From Ruegeria sp. PrR005 (GTDB taxonomy: Bacteria; Pseudomonadota; Alphaproteobacteria; Rhodobacterales; Rhodobacteraceae): a stretch of DNA of 64,000 nucleotides. Positions 25,428 through 34,969 of this stretch are shown piece after piece (within the stretch, counting starts at the first letter, position 1; every line of letters begins with the position of its first letter). The notes under the pieces are model-generated. The model did no database searches, was not told the origin of the DNA, and worked only from the letters and a program-made list of their open reading frames with translations. The DNA lies in contig NZ_JAAGOX010000043.1 of the NCBI RefSeq assembly GCF_010500245.1, positions 62,001-126,000 on the forward strand. Direction: 5' to 3'. Both the position numbers and the translations under genes were made by a program.

Positions 25428-26282
25428 TTACAACCACTGCCCTTTGATCGACTGGCGATAGATCTGGCTCAGCCAGTTATTGCCAGGATCGCGCATCTTC
25501 AGGCCCCGCGCCGTCAACAGCTTGTAGCTGGCCTCGTACCATTCCGAGGACTGATAGTTGTAGCCCAGGATGGCGCCCGCGGTCTGCGCCTCGTTCACCA
25601 GCCCCAGCGACAGATAGGCCTCGACCAGACGGTGCAGCGCCTCGGCGGTATGGGTGGTGGTCTGGAAATCCTCGACCACGACGCGGAACCGGTTGATCGC
25701 GGCGGTATAATGCTGACGGCGCAGGTAATACCGGCCGATCTCCATCTCTTTCGCCGCAAGGTGATCAAAGGCCAGGTCGAATTTCAGAATCGCCGAAGTC
25801 GCGTATTCGCTGTCCGGATAGACCTCGATCACCGTCCGCAACGCTTGCAGCGCCTGGAAGGTCAGGCCCTGATCGCGGCCCACTTCGTCGATCTGGTCAT
25901 AATAACTCAGCGCCAGCAGGTACTGCGCATAGGCCGCATCCTCGTCCGCCGGGTAAAAGTCGATATAGCGCTGCGCGGCGGCCCGGCTTTCGGGATAATC
26001 CTTGCCCGCATGGAACGAGAACGCCTGCATGATCAGCGCCCGCTTGGCCCAGTTGGAATAGGGATAAAGCCGCTCGACCTCAGAGAAGTAAAAGGCGGCG
26101 TCGTCGGTGCGCTTCTGCGACAGCTCGTATTCACCACGCTCGAAAATCTGTTCCGGCGTATAGGTTTCAAGGTTCTGGGTCCGATCCGCCGCAGGGCGGA
26201 ATCCGCCTCCGCTACATGCCGCCAGAACCGTCGCCAGAAGTAACGCGCCGAATATCCTGGCCCCTGCCCTGATGCCCATCAT
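25428..26282 (-). CDS. bamD: Outer-membrane assembly lipoprotein BamD
   Basis: 284 residues with a lipoprotein signal peptide and lipobox LAAC (near residue 22). TPR-like helices follow, containing the BamD hallmarks FFSEVERLYPYSNWAKRALIMQAF and AAQRYIDFYPADEDAAYAQYLLALSYY. BamD is the essential lipoprotein of the BAM complex that inserts beta-barrel proteins into the outer membrane. The order lpxC, bamD, recN on one strand after ftsZ is the usual alphaproteobacterial arrangement. Confidence 0.95.
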   Translation of the reverse strand: MMGIRAGARIFGALLLATVLAACSGGGFRPAADRTQNLETYTPEQIFERGEYELSQKRTDDAAFYFSEVERLYPYSNWAKRALIMQAFSFHAGKDYPESRAAAQRYIDFYPADEDAAYAQYLLALSYYDQIDEVGRDQGLTFQALQALRTVIEVYPDSEYATSAILKFDLAFDHLAAKEMEIGRYYLRRQHYTAAINRFRVVVEDFQTTTHTAEALHRLVEAYLSLGLVNEAQTAGAILGYNYQSSEWYEASYKLLTARGLKMRDPGNNWLSQIYRQSIKGQWL

Positions 26283-26377
26283 GCCGCTTGTCCTTGTCGT
26301 CTTGCGAGCGGAGTGTGTCCCCCGGTTGCGCCTCGGTCTAGCACATTAATTTCCGCTGCAAAACGCCCTAAACGCAT

Positions 26378-26399
26378 CGCCCGGCCTGTTGGCCGGGCG
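26378..26399 (-). terminator. Hairpin after lpxC
   Basis: A perfect 9-bp G+C stem (CGCCCGGCC, loop TGTT, GGCCGGGCG), 42 bases downstream of the lpxC stop. The minus-strand flank ATGCGTTTAGGGCGTTTTGC is moderately T-rich. It probably separates lpxC from bamD transcription. Confidence 0.6.
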
Positions 26400-26441
26400 T
26401 TCGCGAATTTCGTTCGTACCATGCCCCGCATGGACAAGAAC

Positions 26442-27362
26442 TCAGGCAACCTGGGGAATTTCAGCCCAAACCAGCCCCTGGCCCGGCAACAGCGCCGCCT
26501 GTTCCGGGGTGCACAGGATCGGGCGCACCGCGCCCGGCTCCTCGAACAGCGTCCGCAGCAAGGTGTTGGTCAGCGAATGCCCCGCCTTTTCACCCACATA
26601 ACGGCCCAGAATCGGACCACCGGCCATATAGAGGTCTCCCAGCGCGTCCAGCATCTTGTGGCGCACCGCCTCGTCGGCATGGCGCAACCCGCCCGGCGTC
26701 AGTACCTCGGCGCCATCGACCACCACCGCGTTGTCCAGCGTGCCGCCCAGGGCCAGCCCGTTGGCCCGCATCGCCTCGACATCGGCCCGGCGGCAGAAGG
26801 TGCGGCTGTCGCTCAGCTCGCGGGCGAAACTGCCGTTGCGCATGTCCATCCGGCGGGTCTGGCGACCGATCGCCGCATCGGCAAAGTCGATGGTGAATTC
26901 GATCTCCAACCGGTCCGACGGCATCAGGGTCGCCCGGGCGCCATCCTTCTCGACCGTCACCGTCTTGAGCACCTGATAGGCCAGCACCGGCGCCGCTTGC
27001 CGCCGCACACCGCGCGCCATGATGCCGCGCACGAACTCCACGGCCGATCCGTCCATGATCGGCACTTCGGGCCCGTCGATCTCGATCAGCGCGTTGTGGA
27101 CGCCACATCCCGCCAGCGCCGCCATGATATGCTCGACCGTCGAAACCGAAACACCGGCCTCGTTGACCAGACGGGTGCAGAGCGGCGTGCGCTCCACCAG
27201 ATCATAGATCGCAGGGATCATGGAGTCGCCGATCTCGATGTCCGTCCGCTTGAACCAGATTCCATGGCCGGCGGCGGCAGGGCGAAGGGTCAGTCTCGCG
27301 GGGGCTCCGCTGTGCAGACCATTCCCCTGAAAGGTCACCGAGGTTTTCAGCGTATGTTGCAA
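26442..27362 (-). CDS. lpxC: UDP-3-O-acyl-N-acetylglucosamine deacetylase LpxC
   Basis: 306 residues. The start is a TTG at 27362, with GAGG 6 bases upstream; it gives MQHTLKTSVTFQGNGLHSG, the normal N-terminus. The zinc-binding His is in STVEHIMAALAG, and the catalytic motifs SRTFCRRADVEAMR, HKMLDALGDLYMAG and the late AGHSLTN segment are present. LpxC carries out the committed step of lipid A synthesis. The rare TTG start may keep expression low, which fits an enzyme whose level is normally tightly limited. It lies 212 bases downstream of ftsZ, with a terminator between. Confidence 0.96.
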   Translation of the reverse strand: MQHTLKTSVTFQGNGLHSGAPARLTLRPAAAGHGIWFKRTDIEIGDSMIPAIYDLVERTPLCTRLVNEAGVSVSTVEHIMAALAGCGVHNALIEIDGPEVPIMDGSAVEFVRGIMARGVRRQAAPVLAYQVLKTVTVEKDGARATLMPSDRLEIEFTIDFADAAIGRQTRRMDMRNGSFARELSDSRTFCRRADVEAMRANGLALGGTLDNAVVVDGAEVLTPGGLRHADEAVRHKMLDALGDLYMAGGPILGRYVGEKAGHSLTNTLLRTLFEEPGAVRPILCTPEQAALLPGQGLVWAEIPQVA

Positions 27363-27521
27363 GATAGGCCTCTGCCAGCTGTTTACAGCCTCTGTGAGCT
27401 GTGTTGCATCTCAGGTAAGCGACCACCCCCAAAGGCTCAACTCAATCTTTGTAACCGATTGAAACAAGTCTGTAACAGATCGGCAAAACTCCGCCCGTTA
27501 CCTTGCAATCCACTGTTTTAC

Positions 27522-27550
27522 AACAGAAAAGGGCCGCCCAGAGGCGACCC
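27522..27550 (-). terminator. Intrinsic terminator after ftsZ
   Basis: On the minus strand GGGTCGCC, loop TCTG, GGCGGCCC (one G-T pair) is followed directly by TTTTCTGTT, starting 24 bases after the ftsZ stop. This is a standard Rho-independent terminator closing the dcw operon, so lpxC needs its own promoter or read-through. Confidence 0.85.
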
Positions 27551-27574
27551 TATCCTGAAGTATTGTGACCGCTA

Positions 27575-29194
27575 TCAGTTGGCTTGACGGCGCAGGAAGG
27601 CGGGAATTTCGATGCGCTCCTGGTCCGGGTCGCTCTCTGCCCGCGCGGGTGCCGTAGCGTCAGTCTGGCGCATCATCGGCTGCTGCCGCGCCGGTGCGGC
27701 GGCGCGTTCGGGCGGTACGTCGGCGGCATGTCCGGTCATCCGGTCAATCAGCCGGTTGAAGCCGAACCGCGGCTTTTCGGCTGTCCCATGCGGTGCCGGG
27801 CGCTGGCCTTGTTGCGGCGCCTGCGGCGCCTTTTGGGCGGCGGCCTGAAGACGGCGCAGCGCCTCGGGCGAGGGCGTGCCGGGCGCCGGGGCGCGCGGTG
27901 CGACAAAGGTTTCGGCCGGCAGTTCCTCTTCCTCGTAGGCGCGCGGCGCAAACTCGGGCACCTGCGGCTGATAGGCCGGCGGCGGCAGACCGTCGTCATC
28001 CAGCAGCTCCGGCTCATCGGCCTCAAAGATATCCTCGCCCAGATCATGGGCGGCGACCTGCTCGACTTCCATTCCGGCAAACAGCGTCGGTTCCTCCGCC
28101 GCTTCGGCAACCGGGGCCAGCGCCGGCTGTTCCAGGGTCAGCGGCGCCGGTCTCTCTTCGGCGGCGACCTTCTGCTTGAGCGGCGCGTTCATCGACCGGC
28201 GCGGTACCGGCATGTCGGCATTCACGTCGACCGCGTCGATCCCGGTGGCAACCACCGAAACCCGCATCGCCCCTTCCATCGAGGTGTCGAGCGTCGAGCC
28301 GACGATGATGTTTGCGTCCGGGTCGACTTTCTCGCGGATGATATTGGCCGCCTCGTCCAGTTCGAACAGGGTCAGGTCATGACCGCCGGTGATGTTGATC
28401 AGCACGCCCTTGGCGCCGTTCAGGCTGATTTCGTCCAGCAGCGGGTTGGCGATGGCCTTTTCGGCCGCCTGCACCGCGCGGTCTTCGCCCTCGGCCTCGC
28501 CGGTGCCCATCATCGCCTTGCCCATCTCGTCCATCACCGCGCGTACGTCGGCAAAGTCGAGGTTGATCAGGCCGGGCCGCACCATCAGGTCGGTCACGCC
28601 CTTGACGCCCTGGTACAGCACGTCGTCGGCCATCGAGAACGCCTCGGTAAAGGTGGTCTTTTCGTTGGCCAGGCGGAACAGGTTCTGGTTCGGAATGATG
28701 ATCAGCGTATCGACCACCTTTTGCAGCGCGTCGACACCGTCCTCGGCCTGGCGCATCCGCTTGGCGCCTTCGAACTGGAACGGCTTGGTCACCACGCCGA
28801 CGGTCAGCACACCCAGCTCCCGCGCGGCTTGCGCGATGATCGGGGCCGCCCCCGTGCCGGTGCCACCGCCCATGCCGGCGGTGATGAAACACATATGCGC
28901 GCCCGCCAGATGATCGACGATCTGTTCGATGCTCTCCTCGGCGGCAGCAGCCCCGACCGAGGCCCGTGCGCCCGCGCCCAGCCCTTCGGTGACCTTGACA
29001 CCCAACTGGATCCGCAACGGCGCCTGGCTTTGCTGCAACGCCTGCGCGTCGGTGTTGGCGACGACAAAATCGACGCCCTCCAGCTGTTTCTCGATCATGT
29101 TGTTGACAGCGTTGCCACCAGCGCCCCCGACCCCGAAAACGGTGATCCGCGGCTTCAAGTCGTCCTGTCCGGGCATCGAAAGGTTCAATGTCAT
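27575..29194 (-). CDS. ftsZ: Cell division protein FtsZ
   Basis: 539 residues, long as in many alphaproteobacteria. The tubulin-like GTPase has [13 protein letters not shown] near the start, the GTP signature [10 protein letters not shown] near residue 110 and the T7 loop [11 protein letters not shown]. From about 320 a long, low-complexity Pro/Glu/Ala linker runs to the conserved C-terminal peptide [12 protein letters not shown], which binds FtsA and other partners. FtsZ polymerises into the division ring. It is the last gene of the dcw operon, downstream of ftsA, with a 381-base upstream region carrying its own probable controls. Confidence 0.97.
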   Translation of the reverse strand: MTLNLSMPGQDDLKPRITVFGVGGAGGNAVNNMIEKQLEGVDFVVANTDAQALQQSQAPLRIQLGVKVTEGLGAGARASVGAAAAEESIEQIVDHLAGAHMCFITAGMGGGTGTGAAPIIAQAARELGVLTVGVVTKPFQFEGAKRMRQAEDGVDALQKVVDTLIIIPNQNLFRLANEKTTFTEAFSMADDVLYQGVKGVTDLMVRPGLINLDFADVRAVMDEMGKAMMGTGEAEGEDRAVQAAEKAIANPLLDEISLNGAKGVLINITGGHDLTLFELDEAANIIREKVDPDANIIVGSTLDTSMEGAMRVSVVATGIDAVDVNADMPVPRRSMNAPLKQKVAAEERPAPLTLEQPALAPVAEAAEEPTLFAGMEVEQVAAHDLGEDIFEADEPELLDDDGLPPPAYQPQVPEFAPRAYEEEELPAETFVAPRAPAPGTPSPEALRRLQAAAQKAPQAPQQGQRPAPHGTAEKPRFGFNRLIDRMTGHAADVPPERAAAPARQQPMMRQTDATAPARAESDPDQERIEIPAFLRRQAN

Positions 29195-29575
29195 GCTCTG
29201 TCCGCCTGTTCTACACCCCGCCTTTGCGGGATTTTTTTTACCTATCCACAGGCAATCCTACCGTTCTCGACCGGCTTCGTCACCTGCAAAACGTAAAATC
29301 AATACAAAATATGGAAAGATTCTTCGCTCGGACGCGGTATTTCGCCGATCGTCACAGATATTGCGGAAAACTGTCGGACAGACACAACAAAGCCGATCCC
29401 CGCACGCCGTCCGACGGCGGGAATCACAAGTTTGATAGTTCCGAGGGACCTGCTCGCCCCATATGGCGCCACGTGCCGGGCGCTTGTATTCAATCTATCA
29501 CGGCCCGGATCGTTTGTCACCGGCAAGTGGGGCCGTTTTCCCGCACAAATCGCAGCAAAAGCCCCCGAAGACACC
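29195..29575 (-). promoter_or_regulatory. ftsZ upstream region with GANTC and DnaA-like sites
   Basis: A 381-base non-coding, A+T-richer interval between ftsA and ftsZ. It contains two GANTC sites (GATTC 29318-29322, GAATC 29421-29425), the methylation target of CcrM and the usual recognition context for GcrA, and a one-mismatch DnaA box (CTATCCACA, 29242-29250). In Caulobacter ftsZ is controlled by such cell-cycle factors. No TTAA-N7-TTAA CtrA site was seen. An ftsZ promoter is very likely here, but no single -35/-10 pair stands out. Confidence 0.5.
29217..29239 (+). terminator. Plus-strand intrinsic terminator just upstream of ftsZ, antisense
   Basis: CCCGC, loop CTTT, GCGGG, then A and eight T residues read on the plus strand, with the T-tract ending 45 bases from the ftsZ start codon. 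No plus-strand gene ends here, so it would stop an antisense transcript coming out of ftsZ. On the minus strand the hairpin lies in the ftsZ leader after an A-run and would not terminate. Confidence 0.7.
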
Positions 29576-30913
29576 TTACCAGTTGTCGCGGAACCACTTC
29601 ACCGCCCGCCGCAGCGAGCGGGCCGGATAGCGATCCACCGGCACTTCAAAATCCCACCACTCATCCTGCGGATGGGCGGCAAACAGGCTCAGCCCCACCA
29701 CCGAGGAGAACCCCGGCCCGGTCGCCGATTGCGGCAGCCCGTGAACCCGCAGCGGCCGGCCAAGGCGCACCCGCTGCCCCAGGATCCGGCTCGCCAGCCC
29801 GTCCAGCCCCATGATCTGGCTGCCGCCCCCGGTCAGGACGATCTGCTGGCTGGGCAGATGGTCGAACCCGGCCGCATCCAGCCGCACCCGCACCTCTTCC
29901 AGGATCTCCTCGACCCGGGGCCGCATGATGCCGATCAGTTCCGCCCGGCTGACCGAACGGCGGTCATGCTCCCAATCGCCGGTATCGCCACCGATGTCGA
30001 TCATCTCGCGGTCGTCCGCACCAGTGGCATGCACCCCGCCGGAAAAGGTCTTGATCCGCTCGGCAGCCGCCATCGGCACGCCCAGCCCCATGGAAATGTC
30101 GCCGGTCACATGATCGCCACCCATGCGCACACAATCGGCATAGATCATGTGTTTCTTGAGGAAGATCGACACGCTGGTGGTGCCGCCGCCCATGTCGATA
30201 CAGGCCGAGCCCAGCTCCTGCTCGTCCTCGACCAGCGCCGAAACCCCCGACACATAGGCCGAGTTGGCAACCCCTGCCAGTTCCAGGTCACAACGCTTGA
30301 TGCAATGGGCCAGATTGCGGATCGCGGTGGAATCCACCGTCAGCATATGCATGTCCACCGACAGGGTCTGACCCAGCTGTCCCCGCGGATCGATCAGGCC
30401 CGACCTGTTGTCGAGCGAGAAATTCACCGGCTGCGCATGCAGCACCTCGCGCCCGGCGCCATATTCCGGCACCTCGCACGCGTTCAGCACCCGGCCGATC
30501 TCGGCCTCGGTCACCACCTGGGTTTCCAGCTCGACCTTGGCATCCAGCCCGTACGAGCGCGGGTTCGCCCCCGAGAAACAGGCGATCACGTGATCGACCC
30601 GGATATCGGCCATCTTCTGCGCCGCCTGAAGCGCGGTACGGATGGCACGCTCGGTCTCCTGCATGGCGGTGATCTCGCCAAACTGCACCCCGCGCGACCG
30701 GGTGGTCGCGGCGCCGATCACCCGGAACCCGGTCTGCCCCGCCATCGAGCCCACCGAGGCGTCGTCACTGAGCCGTCCGGTTCCATCAAACCGCAGGACA
30801 AGACAGGAAATCTTTGAACTTCCGACATCCAGAATGGCCACCACGCCCCGCTGAATGGCCTGCTGGCGCATCTGACGCATCGCACGCTGCGACTGATAAA
30901 GATCCGTCATCAT
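29576..30913 (-). CDS. ftsA: Cell division protein FtsA
   Basis: 445 residues from ATG 30913 (an immediately following ATG is equally possible); the ftsQ stop lies 5 bases before it. Actin-fold ATPase: VVAILDVGSSKISCLV (phosphate 1), IDMGGGTTSVSIF (phosphate 2), VLTGGGSQIMGLDGLA (adenosine site), and a C-terminal helix VKWFRDNW suited to membrane attachment. FtsA tethers FtsZ to the membrane. The N-terminus has a 25-residue basic, Gln-rich extension (QSQRAMRQMRQQAIQR) before the fold. Confidence 0.96.
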   Translation of the reverse strand: MMTDLYQSQRAMRQMRQQAIQRGVVAILDVGSSKISCLVLRFDGTGRLSDDASVGSMAGQTGFRVIGAATTRSRGVQFGEITAMQETERAIRTALQAAQKMADIRVDHVIACFSGANPRSYGLDAKVELETQVVTEAEIGRVLNACEVPEYGAGREVLHAQPVNFSLDNRSGLIDPRGQLGQTLSVDMHMLTVDSTAIRNLAHCIKRCDLELAGVANSAYVSGVSALVEDEQELGSACIDMGGGTTSVSIFLKKHMIYADCVRMGGDHVTGDISMGLGVPMAAAERIKTFSGGVHATGADDREMIDIGGDTGDWEHDRRSVSRAELIGIMRPRVEEILEEVRVRLDAAGFDHLPSQQIVLTGGGSQIMGLDGLASRILGQRVRLGRPLRVHGLPQSATGPGFSSVVGLSLFAAHPQDEWWDFEVPVDRYPARSLRRAVKWFRDNW

Positions 30914-30918
30914 CTGTC

Positions 30919-31923
30919 TTACTGCCCGTTTCCGCTCGTACTTCTCACCCGCCACCACTCGGTGGCGGCCGCCTCTGTCATCTTGATCGTGGGCCGCGCG
31001 CCCAGCCGCATGTCGATATCCGCCACGCCGCGTTCCAGCAGGTCCTGCACTTCGTTCACCGCCAGCACCCGCTCCAGCGCCTGAACCGGCCGTTCCACAG
31101 GCAGCAGGATCCGTTGTCCGCGATCCAGCACAACATCCCAGCGGCGCTCGCCGATCCGCACCAGGCCCCGCATCCGCTCGCCCAGCGGCCGCGCCGCCCG
31201 GATCAGCCGCAGCGCCTCGTCCACATGCTTGTCCGCGCCTTCGCCAGCAATCAGCGGCAGGTCTGGCCGCTCGGCCCGGCTGGCCAGGTCGTCCACATGG
31301 GCGCCGGTCTCGTCCAGCATTTCCAGCCCTCCGCGTGTCCGCCAGGTCACGGCGGGCTGGCGCTCGACCACATCCACCTGCAACACGCCGCCGGGCCGGA
31401 TCCGGACCGTAGCGCTCTTGACCGGGTCCAGCCCGGTGATCACCTGCCGGATCTGCTCCACATCCAGATCGAACGAGCTGACAGGAAAGTCGAGCGGCAC
31501 CACCTCGCGGATATCCTCGGCCAGGTTGGTCCCCGCCCCGTCGATCGCCATCAGCTTGACCATGAACTCAGGCCGCTCCTGAATCGAGGCGCGCACGTCA
31601 GCGACAAAGGCGTTCAGCGCATCGCGGCGTTTTTCGCTGGCCAGAAAGCCGCTGCCCAGGGCGAACACCAGGCAGAACGGCACCCCGATCCGCATGCCCA
31701 GCCGGATCCCTGGCGTCAGCATCCAGCGTTGCATCCGGTAGCTCAGCCGCGACGGCGCCGGGTCGGATTTCTTCGGGCTCTGCTTCAGCCGCGACAACCC
31801 CTCCAGCCGAATCCCGGTTCCCGTGGGCGGCACCCCGCCCGCCGCCTCGAACGCGGCATCCTGCCCCGCGGGCAGCTGCGGCCGGAACCGCACCGGCAAA
31901 AGGACACGCTTCAGCGATTGCAC
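30919..31923 (-). CDS. ftsQ: Cell division protein FtsQ
   Basis: 334 residues from a GTG at 31923, with GGAGG 7 bases upstream inside the end of ddl. The first ATG further up would lie deeper in ddl and has no site. A cytoplasmic N-terminal region of about 70 residues precedes one membrane helix ([17 protein letters not shown]), then the POTRA-like domain and the FtsQ beta domain with [18 protein letters not shown]. It links the divisome to septal peptidoglycan synthesis. It overlaps ddl and nearly abuts ftsA. Confidence 0.93.
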   Translation of the reverse strand: MQSLKRVLLPVRFRPQLPAGQDAAFEAAGGVPPTGTGIRLEGLSRLKQSPKKSDPAPSRLSYRMQRWMLTPGIRLGMRIGVPFCLVFALGSGFLASEKRRDALNAFVADVRASIQERPEFMVKLMAIDGAGTNLAEDIREVVPLDFPVSSFDLDVEQIRQVITGLDPVKSATVRIRPGGVLQVDVVERQPAVTWRTRGGLEMLDETGAHVDDLASRAERPDLPLIAGEGADKHVDEALRLIRAARPLGERMRGLVRIGERRWDVVLDRGQRILLPVERPVQALERVLAVNEVQDLLERGVADIDMRLGARPTIKMTEAAATEWWRVRSTSGNGQ

Positions 31924-32831
31924 GAGGCGTCCTCCACCAGCCAGGCGCAAAGCTGGCCGAATGTCATGCCCAGCGCCGCCGCCTGTTCCGGCGCCAGCGA
32001 GGTGGGCGTCATGCCCGGCTGCGTGTTGGTCTCAAGCAGGTAGAGCCCCTCGGCGCCGCGCGCCTCGTCCCAGCGGAAATCGGTCCGGCTGACCCCCCGG
32101 CACCCCAGCGCCCGATGCGCCCTCAGCGCATAGTCAAGGCAGAGGTCGAAAATCTCCTGCGGAATTTCCGCGGGCACCACATGGCGCGAACCGCCGGGCG
32201 CGTATTTGGCGTGATAGTCATACCAGCCATCGGTGATGATATCGGTCACTGTCAGCGCCCGGTCGCCCATCACCGTGGTCGTCATCTCGCGCCCCGGCAC
32301 ATATTGCTCGACCATCACCTGCGCCGGCATCTCCTGCGACAGTTGCGGCGGCCGGTTGGCGCTTTCCTGCACGATATAGATCCCGACCGAGGATCCCTCG
32401 TTATTCGGCTTCACCACATAGGGCGGCGCCATCACATGCGCGGCCTCGACGGCCTCCCGTTCCGCGATGATGCTCTCGACCACCGGCAGGCCAGCGGCGC
32501 GGTACACGTCCTTGGTCCGCTGCTTGTCCATCGCCAGCGACGACGCCAGCACACCGGAATGCGTATAGGGAATGCGCAGCCATTCCAGCAGCCCCTGAAC
32601 GCAGCCATCCTCGCCCCAGCGGCCATGCAATGCGTTGAACACGACGTCGGGCGCGACCGCGCGCAACCGGTCGCACAGGTCCGGTCCCGCATCCAGTTCG
32701 ACCACCTCGAACCCTTCTCCCCGCAGCGCAGTGGCGCATTCACGCCCGCTGACAAGCGAAACCTCGCGCTCGGCCGAAGGTCCGCCCATCAATACCGCCA
32801 CCTTGGGGTGTGTCCCGCTCGACTTACCCAA
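31911..32831 (-). CDS. ddl: D-alanine-D-alanine ligase
   Basis: 306 residues, usual for DdlB. N-terminal [16 protein letters not shown], the ATP-grasp elements [15 protein letters not shown] and [11 protein letters not shown], and the metal/nucleotide end [17 protein letters not shown] are all present. It joins two D-Ala for the peptidoglycan stem peptide. The C-terminus overlaps the ftsQ start. murB is 105 bases upstream. Confidence 0.96.
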   Translation of the reverse strand: MGKSSGTHPKVAVLMGGPSAEREVSLVSGRECATALRGEGFEVVELDAGPDLCDRLRAVAPDVVFNALHGRWGEDGCVQGLLEWLRIPYTHSGVLASSLAMDKQRTKDVYRAAGLPVVESIIAEREAVEAAHVMAPPYVVKPNNEGSSVGIYIVQESANRPPQLSQEMPAQVMVEQYVPGREMTTTVMGDRALTVTDIITDGWYDYHAKYAPGGSRHVVPAEIPQEIFDLCLDYALRAHRALGCRGVSRTDFRWDEARGAEGLYLLETNTQPGMTPTSLAPEQAAALGMTFGQLCAWLVEDASCNR

Positions 32832-32936
32832 CTCAGTGCCTCAGTGTTTTCCGGGTCTTATTGTGTGACCCGTTGCTGTCCTGATCCCCGGAATCCGCCC
32901 CTGTACTTGCCTGAAAGGGTTAACGGTTTCGGGGTT

Positions 32937-33863
32937 TTAGTCTTGTAACGGATCACCGACCCGCATGATTTCCCACTCTAGCGTTATGCCGCTGTTGTCG
33001 TAAACCTTTTTTCGCACCTCTTCGCCCAGACCTTCCAGATCTGCGGCGGTGGCGCCACCGGCGTTGATCATGAAGTTCGAGTGTTTCTCGCTCATCTGCG
33101 CCCCGCCCCTGCGCGCGCCGCGCATCCCGGCGTCATCGATCACCTTCCACGCCTTCAGCTCATGCGTGTCATCCGACCGCCCGGTCGAGGAAAACCCGGC
33201 CGGATTGCGAAAGGTCGATCCGGCGCTGCGCTCCTTGGTCGGTTGGGTTTCGTCGCGCTTTTGCAACTGCGCCTCCATCCGCGCATGCAGCTCCTCGGGG
33301 TCGCCCTCGGGCCCGTGCAGCACCGCCGAGACCAGCACCACGCCCTCGGGCAGGTCCGACTGGCGATAGCGGAAATTCAGATCCCCGGCGCCCAGTTCCG
33401 CAAGCTCGCCATCGCGCATCACCACGGTCGCGCTGCGGAACACATCCGCCACATAGCTGCCATAGCAGCCCGCGTTCATCCGCACCGCCCCGCCGATCGA
33501 TCCGGGAATGGTCCGCAGAAACGTCAGGTCAATGCCCGCATCCGCCGCCTTCTTCGCCACATGCGCATCCAGCGCCGCCGCCCCGGCGGTGACCGTGTCG
33601 CCCGCCACCTCAATCATGTTAAACCCGCGCCCCAGCCGGATCACCACGGCCCGAATGCCCCCATCCCGCACGATCAGGTTGGACCCGACCCCGATCGGGA
33701 ACACCGCCACATCCGGCGGAAGCAGCCGCAGAAAGGTTTGCAGGTCCGCCACATCGGCCGGCTGAAACAGCCAGTCCGCCGGTCCGCCCACGCGTAGCCA
33801 GGTCAGCTCCGACAGCGCCCGGTTCGGGGTCAGCCTGCCCCTGATGTTGCTGGTGTCGATCAT
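32937..33863 (-). CDS. murB: UDP-N-acetylenolpyruvoylglucosamine reductase
   Basis: 308 residues from the ATG at 33863 ([17 protein letters not shown]). FAD-binding [14 protein letters not shown], the central [10 protein letters not shown]-type segment ([18 protein letters not shown]), the catalytic Ser in [12 protein letters not shown] and the terminal [15 protein letters not shown] mark a type II MurB. It reduces the enolpyruvyl group to make UDP-MurNAc. The frame is open much further upstream, but that part overlaps a small membrane-protein gene and has no MurB similarity. Confidence 0.95.
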   Translation of the reverse strand: MIDTSNIRGRLTPNRALSELTWLRVGGPADWLFQPADVADLQTFLRLLPPDVAVFPIGVGSNLIVRDGGIRAVVIRLGRGFNMIEVAGDTVTAGAAALDAHVAKKAADAGIDLTFLRTIPGSIGGAVRMNAGCYGSYVADVFRSATVVMRDGELAELGAGDLNFRYRQSDLPEGVVLVSAVLHGPEGDPEELHARMEAQLQKRDETQPTKERSAGSTFRNPAGFSSTGRSDDTHELKAWKVIDDAGMRGARRGGAQMSEKHSNFMINAGGATAADLEGLGEEVRKKVYDNSGITLEWEIMRVGDPLQD

Positions 33864-33931
33864 CTCTGCCCGCCCGTCTTGTTCGCACCGGGCATGTAAC
33901 CCGGATCGCCCTCCGCGAACAACGGCAAAGC

Positions 33932-34210
33932 TCAGCGCCGCGCCCTGAGCCAGCCCAGCGCCCCGCCGACCAGAACACCGACCACCACAGGCCCCAGCCC
34001 CAGAACCGTCAGCGCCGCGGTTGCGATCCCGGCCCAGGGATCGTCCATCGCCTCGGCGTAAAGCAGCAACAGCGCCAGCGCGGCGCTCGACATCAGGCCC
34101 AGCGTCAACACCCGCCGCATCCGCCCGGTCCGGCCCAGCCAATGGCCCAACCAGGCCGCGCCGCCAAAGATCGTCAGCGGCACGATATAGAGCAGCAGAT
34201 TGTCACCCAC
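33932..34210 (-). CDS. Small membrane protein of unknown function
   Basis: 92 residues, three hydrophobic helices (about 7-22, 34-52, 60-84) and an Arg-rich C-terminus (GWLRARR). I do not recognise a family. Its start overlaps the stop of the next small membrane-protein gene by 8 bases, and murB follows 68 bases later. The run of coupled genes between murC and murB suggests an envelope-related role, which is inference from position only. Confidence 0.65.
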   Translation of the reverse strand: MGDNLLLYIVPLTIFGGAAWLGHWLGRTGRMRRVLTLGLMSSAALALLLLYAEAMDDPWAGIATAALTVLGLGPVVVGVLVGGALGWLRARR

Positions 34211-34469
34211 GCCTGCGCCTCCAGCAGCCGAAACCCGCGCCGCCCAGCAGCCCCAGCGCCAACGGCAGGCAGAACAGGACGCCCACGATACCGGGGCCCA
34301 TGCCCTCCCAGCCGAAAAGCTGCGAATGGAACAGCAGCAACCAGGCCATCACCACCGCCGCCAGCGCGGCCAGCACCGCCCAGATCGCTGCCCCGATCCG
34401 CGCCAGCAGAACGCCCGCCGCAAGGCCCAGCGCCAGCAAACCGACCGGTATCAGAAACTCCGGCTCCAC
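34203..34469 (-). CDS. Small membrane protein of unknown function
   Basis: 88 residues with three hydrophobic stretches (about 6-25, 28-48, 57-80) and a basic tail CWRRRRG. The predicted product is almost entirely membrane-embedded. No family recognised. It starts 3 bases after the stop of the second DUF2484 gene and overlaps the gene after it, so it is part of the same transcript as murG-murC-murB. Confidence 0.65.
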   Translation of the reverse strand: MEPEFLIPVGLLALGLAAGVLLARIGAAIWAVLAALAAVVMAWLLLFHSQLFGWEGMGPGIVGVLFCLPLALGLLGGAGFGCWRRRRG

Positions 34470-34472
34470 CGC

Positions 34473-34718
34473 TCAGGGCCTTGGGCGCCGCAGCCAGCGG
34501 CCCAGATAGATCACCGGCCAGCGCAGCACCGACATGCCGCCCGCCAGCACAATCAGCCCGATCCACGGCCCGTTCTCATAGGTGACATAGCCCAGGATCG
34601 GAATGCCCAGCGCGATCAGCATATAGGCATTGCGCCAATGATGGTCGCGGCTGGGCAGCATCGCGATGACATTCGCGGCCACCGCCCAGACACAGGCCAG
34701 GATCAGCGACAGGCTCAT
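34473..34718 (-). CDS. DUF2484 family membrane protein (copy 2)
   Basis: 81 residues. N-terminal helix SLILACVWAVAANVIAMLPSRDHHWRNAY followed by a second hydrophobic pair ending WPVIYLGRWLRRPRP. The ANVIAMLPSRDHHWR block and overall plan resemble the preceding gene, so this is a tandem duplicate. DUF2484 is known mainly from Rhodobacteraceae and has no assigned function. Start and stop overlap by 4 bases with copy 1. Confidence 0.75.
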   Translation of the reverse strand: MSLSLILACVWAVAANVIAMLPSRDHHWRNAYMLIALGIPILGYVTYENGPWIGLIVLAGGMSVLRWPVIYLGRWLRRPRP

Positions 34719-34969
34719 TCCGCCGCTTCCTGGCTTCTGCCCGTGGCCTTGCGCCAGAGGTACCGCAACGGGTTGCGGAACATCGACACAAAAGCCCCCA
34801 GCGCCAGCAGCCCCGGCAGCACCCCGTGCTCATACCCGATCAGAACGATCAGCACCGGTGCCAGGATCAAGAGCGCAACTCCCGGCACATATTGCCGCCG
34901 CAGCGGCAGCATCGCGACCACGGTCGAAGCGAGCACCCAGAACGCGCCCAGAATGATTGACCAGCTCAT
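34715..34969 (-). CDS. DUF2484 family membrane protein (copy 1)
   Basis: 84 residues with the same architecture as copy 2: SIILGAFWVLASTVVAMLPLRRQYVPG, two middle helices (VALLILAPVLIVLIGYEHGVLPGLLALGAFVSMF-type stretch) and NPLRYLWRKATG at the end. Its start overlaps the stop of the amino-acid permease gene by 4 bases. Two such proteins made together may form a heteromeric membrane complex; this is speculation. Confidence 0.75.
   Translation of the reverse strand: MSWSIILGAFWVLASTVVAMLPLRRQYVPGVALLILAPVLIVLIGYEHGVLPGLLALGAFVSMFRNPLRYLWRKATGRSQEAAE

Noticed and set aside
26391-26418. GTTC direct repeats upstream of bamD/recN as a LexA box
   Set aside because: The spacing is 9 bases (GTTC-N9-GTTC), not 7.
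29195-29575. CtrA binding site before ftsZ
   Set aside because: No TTAA-N7-TTAA or close variant was found in the interval.
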